Source: Psychrobacter sanguinis
GTDB taxonomy: Bacteria; Pseudomonadota; Gammaproteobacteria; Pseudomonadales; Moraxellaceae
Direction: 5' to 3'
Length of the DNA: 64,000 nt
Assembly (NCBI RefSeq): GCF_020736705.1
Contig: NZ_CP085990.1
Coordinates: 806,001 to 870,000 of the forward strand
The notes under the pieces were generated by a model. That model was not told the origin of the DNA, did not search any database, and worked only from the letters and a program-made list of their open reading frames with translations. The position numbers and the translations under genes are program-made. Below, piece after piece: positions 26,055 through 35,400 of this stretch. Every line of letters begins with the position of its first letter. The first letter of the stretch is position 1.

Positions 26055-28325
26055 ATGGATACCGCCTTATTATTATCTGGCGTGGTTGGGTTAGGCATTG
26101 CAGCGCAATGGCTGGCTTGGTATTTAAAACAGCCGTCAATTTTGTTTTTACTTCTAATTGGTATTTTTATTGGCCCAATAATGAATTATTTTGACCCAGA
26201 TGCGGTCATTGGTGATTTGTTATTCCCATTTATCTCTTTGGGCGTGGCGATTATTTTATTTGAAGGCTCGCTGACTTTAGAGTTTGAGGAAATTAAGCAG
26301 CACGGTAAAGTAGTTCAGATGCTGGTATCGGTAGGCGTGGTAATTACCATTGCTATAGTCGCCCTGTCCACTTACTTGCTGTTTGACGTTGACCCACTCA
26401 TTGCCTTACTTTTCGGGTCCTTGGTCTGTGTGACCGGCCCTACAGTTATCATGCCGTTACTGCGCAGTGTGCGCCCCAATAAGACCATCTCCAACATCTT
26501 AAAGTGGGAAGGTATTATCATCGACCCCGTGGGCGCTATCGCTGTGGTATTGGTGTACGAGTATATTATTTCAGGCGGCGAAGCCAACAGCATTTTCTTG
26601 TTTGCTGAAATCGTCATTATTGCCACTGCCATTGGTATGTTTGGTGCTTTTGTGTTGGCCAATCTTATCAAGCGCCACATGATTCCTGAATTCTTACACA
26701 ACGTTTTTACCTTAGCCTTTGTGCTATTACTGTTCTCAATATCCAACCATTTAGAGCACGAATCGGGTCTCTTGGCTGTGACCGTGATGGGCGTCGCCTT
26801 AGCCAACTGGAAAGGCTTCCCACGCGAGCAAATTCTTGAATTTAATGAGTCACTAACTGTCTTATTAATTTCAGTACTGTTTATTGTTTTGGCCGCACGC
26901 GTTGAGCTAGACAGCTTATTAAGCGTTGGTTTCCAAGGTCTAGTGCTCTTAGCTATCGTAATGTTCATCGCCCGTCCACTTTCGGTTTGGGTTTCTTCGA
27001 TGGGATCAAATTTAAAGACCTCTGAGAAGATGATGATCAGCTGGATTGGCCCTCGCGGTATCGTCGCCGCCGCCATTTCATCTCTATTTGCCATTCGTCT
27101 TCAAGAATATGATATTCAGGGGGTAGAGCTATTAGTACCTCTAGTATTTATGGTTATTATTGGCACAGTGTTGATTCAAGGTCTAGGGGCCAAAATGGTG
27201 GGCAACCTGTTGGGTGTGCGTGAGCCTGCCAGTAACGGGGTATTAATTGTTGGCTCAAATCCTGTGGCACTGAAAGTAGCAGAAGCGCTTCAAGAGCAAG
27301 GCTTCGATGTGTTAGTGGCGCATAACAACTATACCAATATCTCCAAAGCGCGTATGTCTGGGCTGCGCACTTACTTTGGTAACCCTATCTCTGACCATGC
27401 CGACCGTCATCTAGATTTAATCGGAATTGGCCATCTATTTGCCATGAGCACCGATAAAGAAATGAACACGTTGTCAGAGCTTCACTATCGTCATGAATTT
27501 GGTGAACAGAAAATTTACCGTTTAAAATTCGCTGAAGATAAAACCAAGACTGAAAGAGAAAGCAAACGTTCTAGCTTTAATTCTCGCTGGCTGTTTGGGA
27601 AAGATGTCACCTATACCAAAATGGCCAGTATGCTGTCTAAAAAGGCCCGAGTGAAGATTACCAATATTACTGACAGCTATAGCTACAATCAGTATCGTGC
27701 CGATAATAAGCAATTTGTGCCGCTATTTACTATTGATAAAGAAGGCCATTTGCATGTGATTACCGACAGTTTTGAAAACGAGATTCCTCGTGACCATAAG
27801 CTGGTTGCTTTGGTAATTGAAGATGAAGTGCAACCCAAACCAGTGGACGTCACTGAAAAACAGAATCAGGCCCGTGCCTTAGCGGACTTACAATTTAAGT
27901 CCACTTCTAAGAGCCCAGAGAAGCGCAAAGAAAAGACCTTAAGTGATGATGTACGTGATCCTATGTATGCCCCTAATGCTAAAGGTAGCAATGAGGTTAA
28001 AGCTAACAATGAGATGAAAGAAAGTGTTTTTGATACCGAGCTACTTTCTGACAAGGCAAGTGACACTCTTCCCTCTACTCATTCAGTCCCTGTTACGCCT
28101 TTAGAAGCCACTTTGGCAACTAAGCTTGAGAAAAAGCTACAGAAGCAAACTGAAATTGTTCAGGAAAACGCTAAGCCTACCAAATCCTCAGCATCGAGAA
28201 AGTCACTCCAGTCGCAAGACAATGGTAACTCACAAGCCCCTCGACAGGCCAACGGCTCGTTAGATCCTGAACGTCTTCCTGATACTCAGGCCCGTAAAGA
28301 CAGTGCGGAACACAAGAATGCTTAG
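26055..28325 (+). CDS. CPA1-type cation/proton antiporter with a TrkA-N-like domain
   Basis: Inner-membrane Na+ (or K+)/H+ antiporter of 756 aa. About 12 membrane segments occupy residues 1-390. Conserved antiporter motifs include LFEGSLTLEFEEI, VTGPTVIMPLL (about 126-136) and EGIIIDPVGAI with likely ion-binding D157. A Rossmann domain (about 395-510) begins NGVLIVGSNPVALKVAEAL, resembling nucleotide-binding TrkA-N/RCK domains that gate K+ transport. Residues from about 600 to the end are highly charged, low in complexity and probably disordered, an unusual tail. A leader with a structured RNA and terminator precedes it; a terminator follows at 28378-28406. Na+ versus K+ specificity cannot be read from sequence. 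Confidence 0.88.
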   Translation: MDTALLLSGVVGLGIAAQWLAWYLKQPSILFLLLIGIFIGPIMNYFDPDAVIGDLLFPFISLGVAIILFEGSLTLEFEEIKQHGKVVQMLVSVGVVITIAIVALSTYLLFDVDPLIALLFGSLVCVTGPTVIMPLLRSVRPNKTISNILKWEGIIIDPVGAIAVVLVYEYIISGGEANSIFLFAEIVIIATAIGMFGAFVLANLIKRHMIPEFLHNVFTLAFVLLLFSISNHLEHESGLLAVTVMGVALANWKGFPREQILEFNESLTVLLISVLFIVLAARVELDSLLSVGFQGLVLLAIVMFIARPLSVWVSSMGSNLKTSEKMMISWIGPRGIVAAAISSLFAIRLQEYDIQGVELLVPLVFMVIIGTVLIQGLGAKMVGNLLGVREPASNGVLIVGSNPVALKVAEALQEQGFDVLVAHNNYTNISKARMSGLRTYFGNPISDHADRHLDLIGIGHLFAMSTDKEMNTLSELHYRHEFGEQKIYRLKFAEDKTKTERESKRSSFNSRWLFGKDVTYTKMASMLSKKARVKITNITDSYSYNQYRADNKQFVPLFTIDKEGHLHVITDSFENEIPRDHKLVALVIEDEVQPKPVDVTEKQNQARALADLQFKSTSKSPEKRKEKTLSDDVRDPMYAPNAKGSNEVKANNEMKESVFDTELLSDKASDTLPSTHSVPVTPLEATLATKLEKKLQKQTEIVQENAKPTKSSASRKSLQSQDNGNSQAPRQANGSLDPERLPDTQARKDSAEHKNA

Positions 28326-28377
28326 TCAGCAACTACGCTTTACGTTCTAAACTTTCATATAAATAATGAACCAAAAA

Positions 28378-28406
28378 ATGAGCAGCTGAAGGGCTGCTCT
28401 TTTTTA
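28378..28406 (+). terminator. Intrinsic terminator after the antiporter gene
   Basis: Stem GAGCAGC (28380-28386) / GCTGCTC (28393-28399) with a 6-base loop and a T run. Confidence 0.85.
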
Positions 28407-28456
28407 TTGTTTATTTGTTTAATTTTATTTAATACGACATATAACTTTTTATTCTA

Positions 28457-29095
28457 TTAACGATGCTCATTAACCACTTGCCAAATACGTTGAGCCACAG
28501 TAGCAGCATCGCCACGAGCATCAATCCTATGGATTCGCTGCGGCTGTGCCAAATACTGCTCGTTAAAACCCTGATAGACTCTTTCAAAAAAGGCCATCTG
28601 CTGTTGCTCAAAGCGATCAGCCGCACTGCGCTTACCAGCACGCTGCATGCCTTCTTCTATAGGTAAGTCTAGCCATAAGGTAATGTCAGGCAGACGGGGC
28701 ACAAACTGAGCGATTAAACTGTCAATTTTTTGCCGCATCTCTGAATCACCAGAGGCTCGACCATAGCCTTGATAAGCCACCGTAGAATCTATAAACCGAT
28801 CGCATATCACCCATTTTCCAGCAGTCAATGCGGGTAATATCACCTGTGCTAAATGATCGCTACGGGCAGCGAACATCAGTAGCAGCTCGGTATCATCCGT
28901 GATCTCGGTACAGGGATCTAGCAGCAGTGCCCGTAGCTGCTCTGCAAAAGGACTGCCACCCGGTTCACGGGTGCGTACATAGTCGATGTCTTCAGCCTCT
29001 AAGCGCTGACATAGACCTTCAATGGCGGTGGTCTTGCCCACACCCTCGGTCCCCTCAAAGCTCACAAACTTAGCTTGATTGACTGTCTGCAACAT
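28457..29095 (-). CDS. tmk: Thymidylate kinase
   Basis: Phosphorylates dTMP to dTDP with ATP. From ATG 29095 it is 212 aa, the usual family length. An in-frame ATG at 29143 would add 16 residues and overlap mltG; the shorter start has GAGAG at a suitable distance and begins just before the conserved core. Motifs are the P-loop FEGTEGVGKTTAIEGL, TREPGGSPFAEQLR (DRX/TREPGG region), ICDRFIDSTVAYQGYGR (dTMP binding) and the LID segment RAGKRSAADRFEQQ. It lies directly downstream of mltG as in many gammaproteobacteria. The usual next gene, holB, is absent. Confidence 0.95.
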   Translation of the reverse strand: MLQTVNQAKFVSFEGTEGVGKTTAIEGLCQRLEAEDIDYVRTREPGGSPFAEQLRALLLDPCTEITDDTELLLMFAARSDHLAQVILPALTAGKWVICDRFIDSTVAYQGYGRASGDSEMRQKIDSLIAQFVPRLPDITLWLDLPIEEGMQRAGKRSAADRFEQQQMAFFERVYQGFNEQYLAQPQRIHRIDARGDAATVAQRIWQVVNEHR

Positions 29096-29120
29096 AAGGC
29101 TTGCTCTCTTTATCGATAGA

Positions 29121-30308
29121 TTATTGACTGTTTTTCTTATCACGCATCACTTGTAGATACTCTTTTACGGCTTGATTGTGCTCAGCCAGCGTCTTAGTGA
29201 ACTTGTGGCCCCCATTACCAGTCGCTACAAAATACATCACATCGCTATTGGCAGGATGCATAGCGGCTTCGATAGAAGCAGTAGAAGGCAGCGCAATCGG
29301 CGTTGGTGGTAGGCCATCGATTTGATAGGTGTTATAAGCCGTCTTTTCATTAATGTCTGTACGGCGAATATTGCCATCATAACGCTCGCCCATGCCATAA
29401 ATAATGGTGGGATCTGTCTGCAGACGCATGCCCTGATTAAGACGGTTGACGAAAACCGCAGATACCAGTTCGCGCTCACTTGCTATGCTGGTTTCTTTCT
29501 CGATAATAGAGGCCATGATTAATGCGTCATAAGGCGTCTTATAAGGCAGATCTGAATCACGTTTCTCCCAAGCTTCATCCAATGCTTGCTGTTGACGTTT
29601 ATAAAGATCTGTCAAAATCTGCTTGTCCGTTACCCCTCGAGCATAGTGATAGGTATCTGGGGTAAACCAACCCTCTAAGTTGCTAGAGAACTGTCCTTCT
29701 GGGGTAAACGCATCAATACCCAACAGCTGTTTAAAGTTGGCTTTAGGCTTACCATTAGATTCTAGGACTTCTAAGACAACCCCGTCACTATTGGCAATGA
29801 CTTTATATAAATCAGCAGCAGTTTTACCCTCAATAATTTGGATTGAAACCATGTCTACTTTTTGGCCTTTTTTGAAGGCATCCATTAGCTGTTTAAAGCT
29901 GGCATTTTTAGGCACTTCATAAGTCCCCGCATGTAGCGGCGTATCAACGGTAGATTTGATATACAGTTTGGCTAAACTGGCCGAGAACATCGGCACATCA
30001 CGCTGAAACTGGGGCAGGAAACCGTAATAGCTTTCCCCTTCTTTCACCACTAAGTCGCCTGCCTCTTGTTTAGAATGTCCAAACAAGGTCTGATAACCCA
30101 TGGCCAATACAAAAGCAGCCATTAATCCAAATACCAACATGAGCTGATAGCTACGTTTGGAGGTGGGTTTTGGTGGCTGTTTCTTATGACGAGAAGGGTC
30201 GTCACAGACTAAAGACACATCTGTGGGTTGCACATTTTCAGTCTCAGTAGCAGACGGTTTATTCGGATTATTGCTTGGATTTTTTGGATTAGAATCGCTC
30301 ATAGCCAC
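29121..30308 (-). CDS. mltG: Endolytic peptidoglycan transglycosylase MltG
   Basis: Membrane-anchored lytic transglycosylase that cuts nascent glycan strands. The 395-aa protein has a polar cytoplasmic N-terminus (1-50), one membrane helix (about 54-74, LMLVFGLMAAFVLAMGYQTLFG), a LysM-like segment and the YceG catalytic domain. The family signature IMASIIEKETSIASER contains the catalytic Glu, followed by RLNQGMRLQTDPTIIYGMG and NTYQIDGLPPTPIALPS. It is upstream of tmk on the same strand. pabC, which normally precedes it, lies about 6 kb away behind an inserted block. Confidence 0.95.
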   Translation of the reverse strand: MAMSDSNPKNPSNNPNKPSATETENVQPTDVSLVCDDPSRHKKQPPKPTSKRSYQLMLVFGLMAAFVLAMGYQTLFGHSKQEAGDLVVKEGESYYGFLPQFQRDVPMFSASLAKLYIKSTVDTPLHAGTYEVPKNASFKQLMDAFKKGQKVDMVSIQIIEGKTAADLYKVIANSDGVVLEVLESNGKPKANFKQLLGIDAFTPEGQFSSNLEGWFTPDTYHYARGVTDKQILTDLYKRQQQALDEAWEKRDSDLPYKTPYDALIMASIIEKETSIASERELVSAVFVNRLNQGMRLQTDPTIIYGMGERYDGNIRRTDINEKTAYNTYQIDGLPPTPIALPSTASIEAAMHPANSDVMYFVATGNGGHKFTKTLAEHNQAVKEYLQVMRDKKNSQ

Positions 30309-30747
30309 TCACGAGGTAAAAGTTTGCTAGAATTTAGCACTGTATGCTCTGATATTCAATGGTGAATGAGCATCTGGGGTGTTTGGTCTCCTATATAACT
30401 CTATATGAACAACTATATATAAGGCATAGAGTTAGATTAATTCTCTTATCTAATGAACCCTCTCCTAACCTCTTTAATACCCTTAAATAAGTCACCTTTT
30501 AATTCTAATACATCAAACTTTTGCAGATTTTAACTGCTTATCGTTGAAGATTACAAAAAAATTACTATTGACGATTACCCTTAACCAATGATTTCTATTG
30601 GCTTTTTTTTAAACAATCCTTTTGGTGCAACTCTGAACTTTATAATGATTAGAAAAAAAAGTGTAAATACTATCTAAAAATGTTAATGTAAGAATTAAAT
30701 TTACCTTAACAATATATTTTAAAAAAACTAATAAAAGGATTCTAACA
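30309..30747. other. Divergent AT-rich spacer between mltG and the YjbE-like gene
   Basis: About 440 bases with no plausible gene. It includes an 8-bp inverted repeat AACTCTAT (30397-30404) / ATAGAGTT (30426-30433) that could be an operator or hairpin. A very AT-rich stretch before 30748 probably carries the promoter of the exopolysaccharide-type locus. Confidence 0.5.
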
Positions 30748-31437
30748 TTGAAAATACTAGTAGGCGTTATCTCGTTAATAACCCTAGGGACATTAAGTTT
30801 TTCTGCCCAAGCCGGCATCCATCAAGACTCTCATGGCAATGTGGGTTATGATACTTTAGAAGAATGTCAACAAGCTATAAATTCAGGAACAGCTAGATTT
30901 TATAGATCTAGCACCTTTAAAAAGCCTCTATTACACAACAATGAAGTATCAGTATCTGAAGGATTGCTGGGTAATTTACACCCACAATTTCAAAATGGTA
31001 CTTGCGATATTGGTACAGGTCATCGCCAACGTCGTGATGGCGTTGCTAAAGCCATTCAAGGTAAATATATTCCTTACTCACCAGAGATGATGATTAATCA
31101 ATATCATGATGCTTCAGGTAGAATTGTTCGTGTCTCTATGCATCAGTGTGATAACTGGTTTAGTGGCGCATTCCCTAAAGGTATGCCTGTTGTTCCACCA
31201 CCGCAACCTGTTCCACAACCAGCACCGCAACCTCTACCAACCGTCCAGACACCCCCTCCTGTCGTACAACCTGTAACTCCACCACCACCAGCTCCTACGC
31301 CAGCAGTCGTAGCATCTTCGGGTAGTATTCCTGTATGGGCGCCAGTAGCCGCTGCCGCAGTAATTGGTATTGCGATTGCCGCGAGTGGTGATGATGATAA
31401 TGATTCTGGCACTTCAGGTACTACAGGCACTAAATAA
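30748..31437 (+). CDS. Secreted Pro-rich protein with a YjbE/GfcA-like C-terminus
   Basis: The 229-aa product begins at a TTG codon preceded by AAAAGGA; the start is supported by an immediate signal peptide (KILVGVISLITLGTLSFSAQA, cleavage near residue 22). Residues 23-140 form an unrecognised domain with three Cys. Residues 146-190 are a P/Q/V-rich linker (repeats of PQPVPQP type). The end (VPVWAPVAAAA-like hydrophobic segment, then GDDDNDSGTSGTTGTK) resembles the tail of E. coli YjbE/GfcA, which has an Ala/Gly stretch then a Gly/Asp/Thr-rich end. Position just before yjbF- and yjbH-like genes supports this. The resemblance is from memory and limited to the C-terminus. Confidence 0.65.
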   Translation: MKILVGVISLITLGTLSFSAQAGIHQDSHGNVGYDTLEECQQAINSGTARFYRSSTFKKPLLHNNEVSVSEGLLGNLHPQFQNGTCDIGTGHRQRRDGVAKAIQGKYIPYSPEMMINQYHDASGRIVRVSMHQCDNWFSGAFPKGMPVVPPPQPVPQPAPQPLPTVQTPPPVVQPVTPPPPAPTPAVVASSGSIPVWAPVAAAAVIGIAIAASGDDDNDSGTSGTTGTK

Positions 31438-31481
31438 GTAGCCATTCATATCTGATGTACTCACCATCCTTATAAAACCTT

Positions 31482-31521
31482 AATATGCCTTAAATTTGTA
31501 AGAATTTAAGGCATATTTTTT
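31482..31521 (+). terminator. Strong hairpin terminator/attenuator inside the Yjb-like locus
   Basis: Perfect 15-bp stem AATATGCCTTAAATT (31482-31496) / AATTTAAGGCATATT (31503-31517) with a 6-base loop, followed by T residues. It ends only 23 bases before the yjbF-like start codon. Confidence 0.85.
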
Positions 31522-31544
31522 CTGAATCATAAAGATGAGAAAAA

Positions 31545-32231
31545 ATGCTAAAAATAAATAAGCCTACTTTTACGCTATTAATCGTAACTGGTGCTTTTAC
31601 AGTATTCGGATGTACTACCAAAACAGGATGTTCAGAAAGCAATACGATATGTTTTGGTACTTCTAAAGGCATTATTACTGGCAATAATGTTTCTAAAAAC
31701 AGTGCCGATATGCCTAAACTTGATCCCAACTTTAATTATATTAGGCTAAATATGAACGGCCACATTGCCTGGTTGGCGCAAGGCGCTAACGATCAATGGC
31801 CGAGTCTTAATACTGAGGTGTTTTATAGTGCAGATCGTTCTGTTTTCAAATGGAGCAATGGCCGTTTAATTACGGTAACGACACCTGAATATGACTGGCG
31901 TGAACGTACCGTCTATCCTTTAAATTGGTCAGCACACAATCATCAACAATTCATGCGAGAGATTGATACGGTGGACGGCATTACAGCGGTTCGTGAACGG
32001 CGTGAATTAAGCAGTAATGGGACGCCTGAGCGCCATGATTTTGTCGGTGATAAAACGACTTTAAACTGGGTACATGAATACACCATATCAGCAAGCCCAA
32101 CGATGCAAGCTCAACCTACCTTCGATAGTTGGTATGCGTTTGATTCGAATAATATGAATAAGCCAGTCTATGGTCAACAATGCATCTCAAAAAGATATTG
32201 TTTATCTTGGCAAGTATGGAAAACATCATGA
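31545..32231 (+). CDS. YjbF/GfcB-family outer-membrane lipoprotein
   Basis: Lipoprotein of the group-4-capsule/exopolysaccharide YjbF (GfcB, YmcC) family, thought to assist polysaccharide secretion at the outer membrane. The 228-aa precursor has a lipobox ending at C23 (FTVFGC) after a hydrophobic stretch. The mature part has the family's pattern, including NGHIAWLAQGAND, VFKWSNGRLITVT and a C-terminal beta-rich region with ASPTMQAQPTFDSWYAFD. Its stop codon overlaps the start of the next gene (ATGA), indicating coupled translation. It begins 23 bases after a strong terminator, leaving little room for a promoter of its own. Confidence 0.85.
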   Translation: MLKINKPTFTLLIVTGAFTVFGCTTKTGCSESNTICFGTSKGIITGNNVSKNSADMPKLDPNFNYIRLNMNGHIAWLAQGANDQWPSLNTEVFYSADRSVFKWSNGRLITVTTPEYDWRERTVYPLNWSAHNHQQFMREIDTVDGITAVRERRELSSNGTPERHDFVGDKTTLNWVHEYTISASPTMQAQPTFDSWYAFDSNNMNKPVYGQQCISKRYCLSWQVWKTS

Positions 32232-35200
32232 AGCGTAAATTATGTGCTCCTCCCCACTTTAATTACAAACATTTAGTTCTGGCTTTATCTTCCTGTCTCA
32301 CTCTATCCATTAATGCTAATGCGCAAAATCAAACCCAGTCGCTGACCACAACTTTAGATAACTCATCTGAGGCTGTAGAGTCAGTTATCAGTACCTCTAA
32401 TCATTCAAGAATGCTGACCGGTCCTGCAGGCCAGCGAATGGGCGGTTGGTTGTCACAAGAGTTGAATAATCATCAAAATAGTGGCTTTAAACCTAACTCT
32501 AAATCTGACTTTAAACCTGCCTATGAACCTGCCATGGCCTGGCAATCGAGCGCTGAAGTAGCACCGCAGCGGAAACAGCAAACAACCCTTATTGCCGATT
32601 TAGATCATCTTTTAAAAAGTAAGTCGTCAATAAAAAATAACTTATTACCCCTAAAGCAGTGGTTGCAGTCCCTATCAGCTACAGGGCGTGTGCTGCTTCC
32701 TAAGCAGGACCCTCGCTATTTAGAAGCCAACCCAAGTATTGAACCTGTTTTACGTACTGGGGATACTGTTCTTCTCCATGCCAATCCAAACACAGTGACC
32801 GTATTATTCGATGACACACAAGCGTGCCGAGTTCTTTATGAAGCGGGTACAAAAGCCCAGAACTATATCGACGATTGCCTAACCACTTTAAACAAACAGA
32901 CGCAAGCCGATGATGCTTATCTGATTTTACCAGATGGCACTATACAATACATTACCTTAGCAAAGTGGAATGCCCAAAGCCAGATGCCGCCTATTTCAGG
33001 GTCGTGGCTATGGGTACCTGATGCTACCACTGGTTGGCCAAAAGATTTGGCCCAAGATATTGCTAAATTTATAGCCACTCAAGGCCAAGATTTGCCATTA
33101 CCATTTGGGCAAAATGAGAATCCTATTAGTCTTACCGTTAGCCAACCTGAAACGTCCAGAGATCTACCTATTAGCTCAAGCGACTGGGGTGTCGTTGGTT
33201 TATTACAAACCCCTACCGCAAGGATGCATGACCAAGGCACCTTAGTAACTCATATATCTCACGTCGATCCCTATACTCAATACAATCTTCTTTTGCAGCC
33301 ATTTAATAGGCTTGAAACCACCGTACGCTATAGCAATATTGATGGGGTATCTTATGGTCCTGTCAGCCCCAAGCAAGATTTAAAAGACAAGTCATTAGAT
33401 GTTAAATTGAAGTTATTAAAAGAGGACCGCTGGTTGCCTGAATTAGCTGTTGGCTGGCGAGATATGGCAGGTACTAGCTTATTCGCTGGTGAGTACCTAG
33501 TCGCTAACAAACGTTACGGCGACTTTGACTTTAGCTTGGGTATGGGTTGGGGCTATTTAGGCGCTCGAGGTAATATTGATAATCCTCTAGGCGCTATTGA
33601 TGATCGCTTTGATGAGCGAATTGTGGATAAGGGAGGCGAAGGTGGAGAATTGAGTGCGAAATCTTGGTTTACTGGCCCAACCTCATTATTCGGTGGAATA
33701 CAATGGCAGACTCCTTATGATCCGCTTACACTCAAAATTGAGTATGATGGCAATGATTATCAGTCTGAACCTTATTCTGATAAAAACCTGAATACCAAGG
33801 ACTTTCCAGTCAATATTGGGGCGACCTGGCAAGATTTAGACCGTGGTATCGCTGTTAGCGCAGGCTATGAGCGTGGTGATACTCTTATGCTTGGCCTAAC
33901 CTTGCAAGGAGATTTATCCAAGCTTGGCCGCATTAAACCCAAAGCCTATCAAGTCAAAAATATACAAAAGCTTCCAGCCACTCAATACTCTAATCTTAGT
34001 TATCAAATCAATTTAGGCCAAGGCAATTCAGACACTTATACTAATCCGGCCATAATCAATGCCTTCTCTCAAGCTACTGGATGGAAGGCCACAGACCTGT
34101 CAATCACTCAGGGCAATGTTATATTAAACGTTGAAGACTATGGTGGCGCCTTTATCAAGGAAAGACTGCAGCAAGGTATGGAAGTACTACGTCAAGTCTT
34201 GCCAGCGGACACTAATTTTATTCAAATACAAGTGTCTCGTTATGGAGAGCCTGTAGGTGTATTCAATATCGATCCAGACACGTGGTCTCAGCAATATTTA
34301 CAGCTTCCGCCTCCCTCACAGCGTATTGATCACCCACTGACCATTACCACAGCGGTACCTACCTATCCCGCTTTAAATACTCAAGTAGTGTCTCATACTG
34401 AATTGCCAAAAGGGTCTATTCGATTTACACCCAGTTTGCAGCAAAGTATTGGGGGTCCTGACGGCTATCTATTTGGTATTTTTGCGAATGCAAATGCAGA
34501 TTACAAACTTTGGACAGGCTCATGGGTAGATGGCACAGCACAAGTGCGTGTGGTAGACAACTACGATAATTACTCGTATGTAGCAGACAGCAATTTACCT
34601 CGGGTTAGAACTAATTTTGGCGAGTATATGACCACCTCCAGAATCCTCATGCCGAACCTTCAGTGGAACCAATTTAAATCATTTGGTAATAACTTATATG
34701 GCTTAGCATACGCAGGATACCTCGACCCTATGTTTGCCGGTGTTGGTGGTGAAATTCTATATCGTAAGCCTAATCAGCCTTGGGCCGTGGGCGTCGATTT
34801 AAATCATGTGCGTCAACGTGATTTCGACCAGCATTTTGGGTTGCAAGATTATGAAGCCACTACGGGTAATGTTAGTGTCTATTGGGACACCCCTTGGTAT
34901 GATGTCGATATGAAGGTATCCGCCGGTCAGTATTTAGCGGGGGATAAAGGCGCCACATTAGACTTGTCTCGTCAGTTTAATAATGGCGTAAAAATGGGTG
35001 GCTGGATTACCAAGACTGATGTCACCTCTGAAGAGTTTGGGGAAGGTAGTTTAGACAAAGGCATTTACGTATCCCTCCCATTAGACACTCTATTTAGTCA
35101 ATGGTCATCGAGTTCAGCGACATTGGTATATCAGCCTCTAATTCGTGATGGTGGTGCGAAACTTTATCGAAAGAATGAGCTAATAGACTTAACCTCTCCA

Positions 35201-35245
35201 CTAGACAAGTCAGCATTGGATATCAAAAATCCTTTAGCTCGCTAG
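32228..35245 (+). CDS. GfcC-YjbH (GfcD) fusion, exopolysaccharide secretion outer-membrane protein
   Basis: The start at 32228 is chosen because it overlaps the preceding stop (ATGA) and is followed by a signal peptide (MKRKLCAPPHF...LSINANA). The 1005-aa protein is about 300 residues longer than E. coli YjbH (698 aa). The extra N-terminal part (about 105-290) resembles GfcC/YjbG: LQSLSATGRVLLPKQDPRYLEANP, RTGDTVLLHANPNTVTVL and ISGSWLWVPDATTGWP. The rest (about 300-1005) matches the YjbH beta-barrel-like family, with SSDWGVVGLLQTPTARM, LEVAVGWRDMAGTSLFAGEY-type and GDKGATLDLSRQFNNGVKMGGW segments. It therefore looks like YjbG and YjbH joined in one chain. The role in surface polysaccharide export is inferred from the families. 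Confidence 0.83.
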   Translation: MKRKLCAPPHFNYKHLVLALSSCLTLSINANAQNQTQSLTTTLDNSSEAVESVISTSNHSRMLTGPAGQRMGGWLSQELNNHQNSGFKPNSKSDFKPAYEPAMAWQSSAEVAPQRKQQTTLIADLDHLLKSKSSIKNNLLPLKQWLQSLSATGRVLLPKQDPRYLEANPSIEPVLRTGDTVLLHANPNTVTVLFDDTQACRVLYEAGTKAQNYIDDCLTTLNKQTQADDAYLILPDGTIQYITLAKWNAQSQMPPISGSWLWVPDATTGWPKDLAQDIAKFIATQGQDLPLPFGQNENPISLTVSQPETSRDLPISSSDWGVVGLLQTPTARMHDQGTLVTHISHVDPYTQYNLLLQPFNRLETTVRYSNIDGVSYGPVSPKQDLKDKSLDVKLKLLKEDRWLPELAVGWRDMAGTSLFAGEYLVANKRYGDFDFSLGMGWGYLGARGNIDNPLGAIDDRFDERIVDKGGEGGELSAKSWFTGPTSLFGGIQWQTPYDPLTLKIEYDGNDYQSEPYSDKNLNTKDFPVNIGATWQDLDRGIAVSAGYERGDTLMLGLTLQGDLSKLGRIKPKAYQVKNIQKLPATQYSNLSYQINLGQGNSDTYTNPAIINAFSQATGWKATDLSITQGNVILNVEDYGGAFIKERLQQGMEVLRQVLPADTNFIQIQVSRYGEPVGVFNIDPDTWSQQYLQLPPPSQRIDHPLTITTAVPTYPALNTQVVSHTELPKGSIRFTPSLQQSIGGPDGYLFGIFANANADYKLWTGSWVDGTAQVRVVDNYDNYSYVADSNLPRVRTNFGEYMTTSRILMPNLQWNQFKSFGNNLYGLAYAGYLDPMFAGVGGEILYRKPNQPWAVGVDLNHVRQRDFDQHFGLQDYEATTGNVSVYWDTPWYDVDMKVSAGQYLAGDKGATLDLSRQFNNGVKMGGWITKTDVTSEEFGEGSLDKGIYVSLPLDTLFSQWSSSSATLVYQPLIRDGGAKLYRKNELIDLTSPLDKSALDIKNPLAR

Positions 35246-35400
35246 TGGATGGTATCGCTCGAAATAATCTCATCTTAAATCTTTCAGTCATCGTTAAAGT
35301 GCGGTGGCTTTTTGATGAAAGACGGTTTATTGTTTTGACAGCTTGATTAGAGTTACAGCCAAACTGTTAGAATCCAAACCATCCATAGCGACTTATAAGA

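Noticed and set aside
30609..30818. 69-codon minus-strand frame over the start of the YjbE-like gene
   Set aside because: It is antisense to a signal-peptide start and an AT-rich promoter region, with no coding character.
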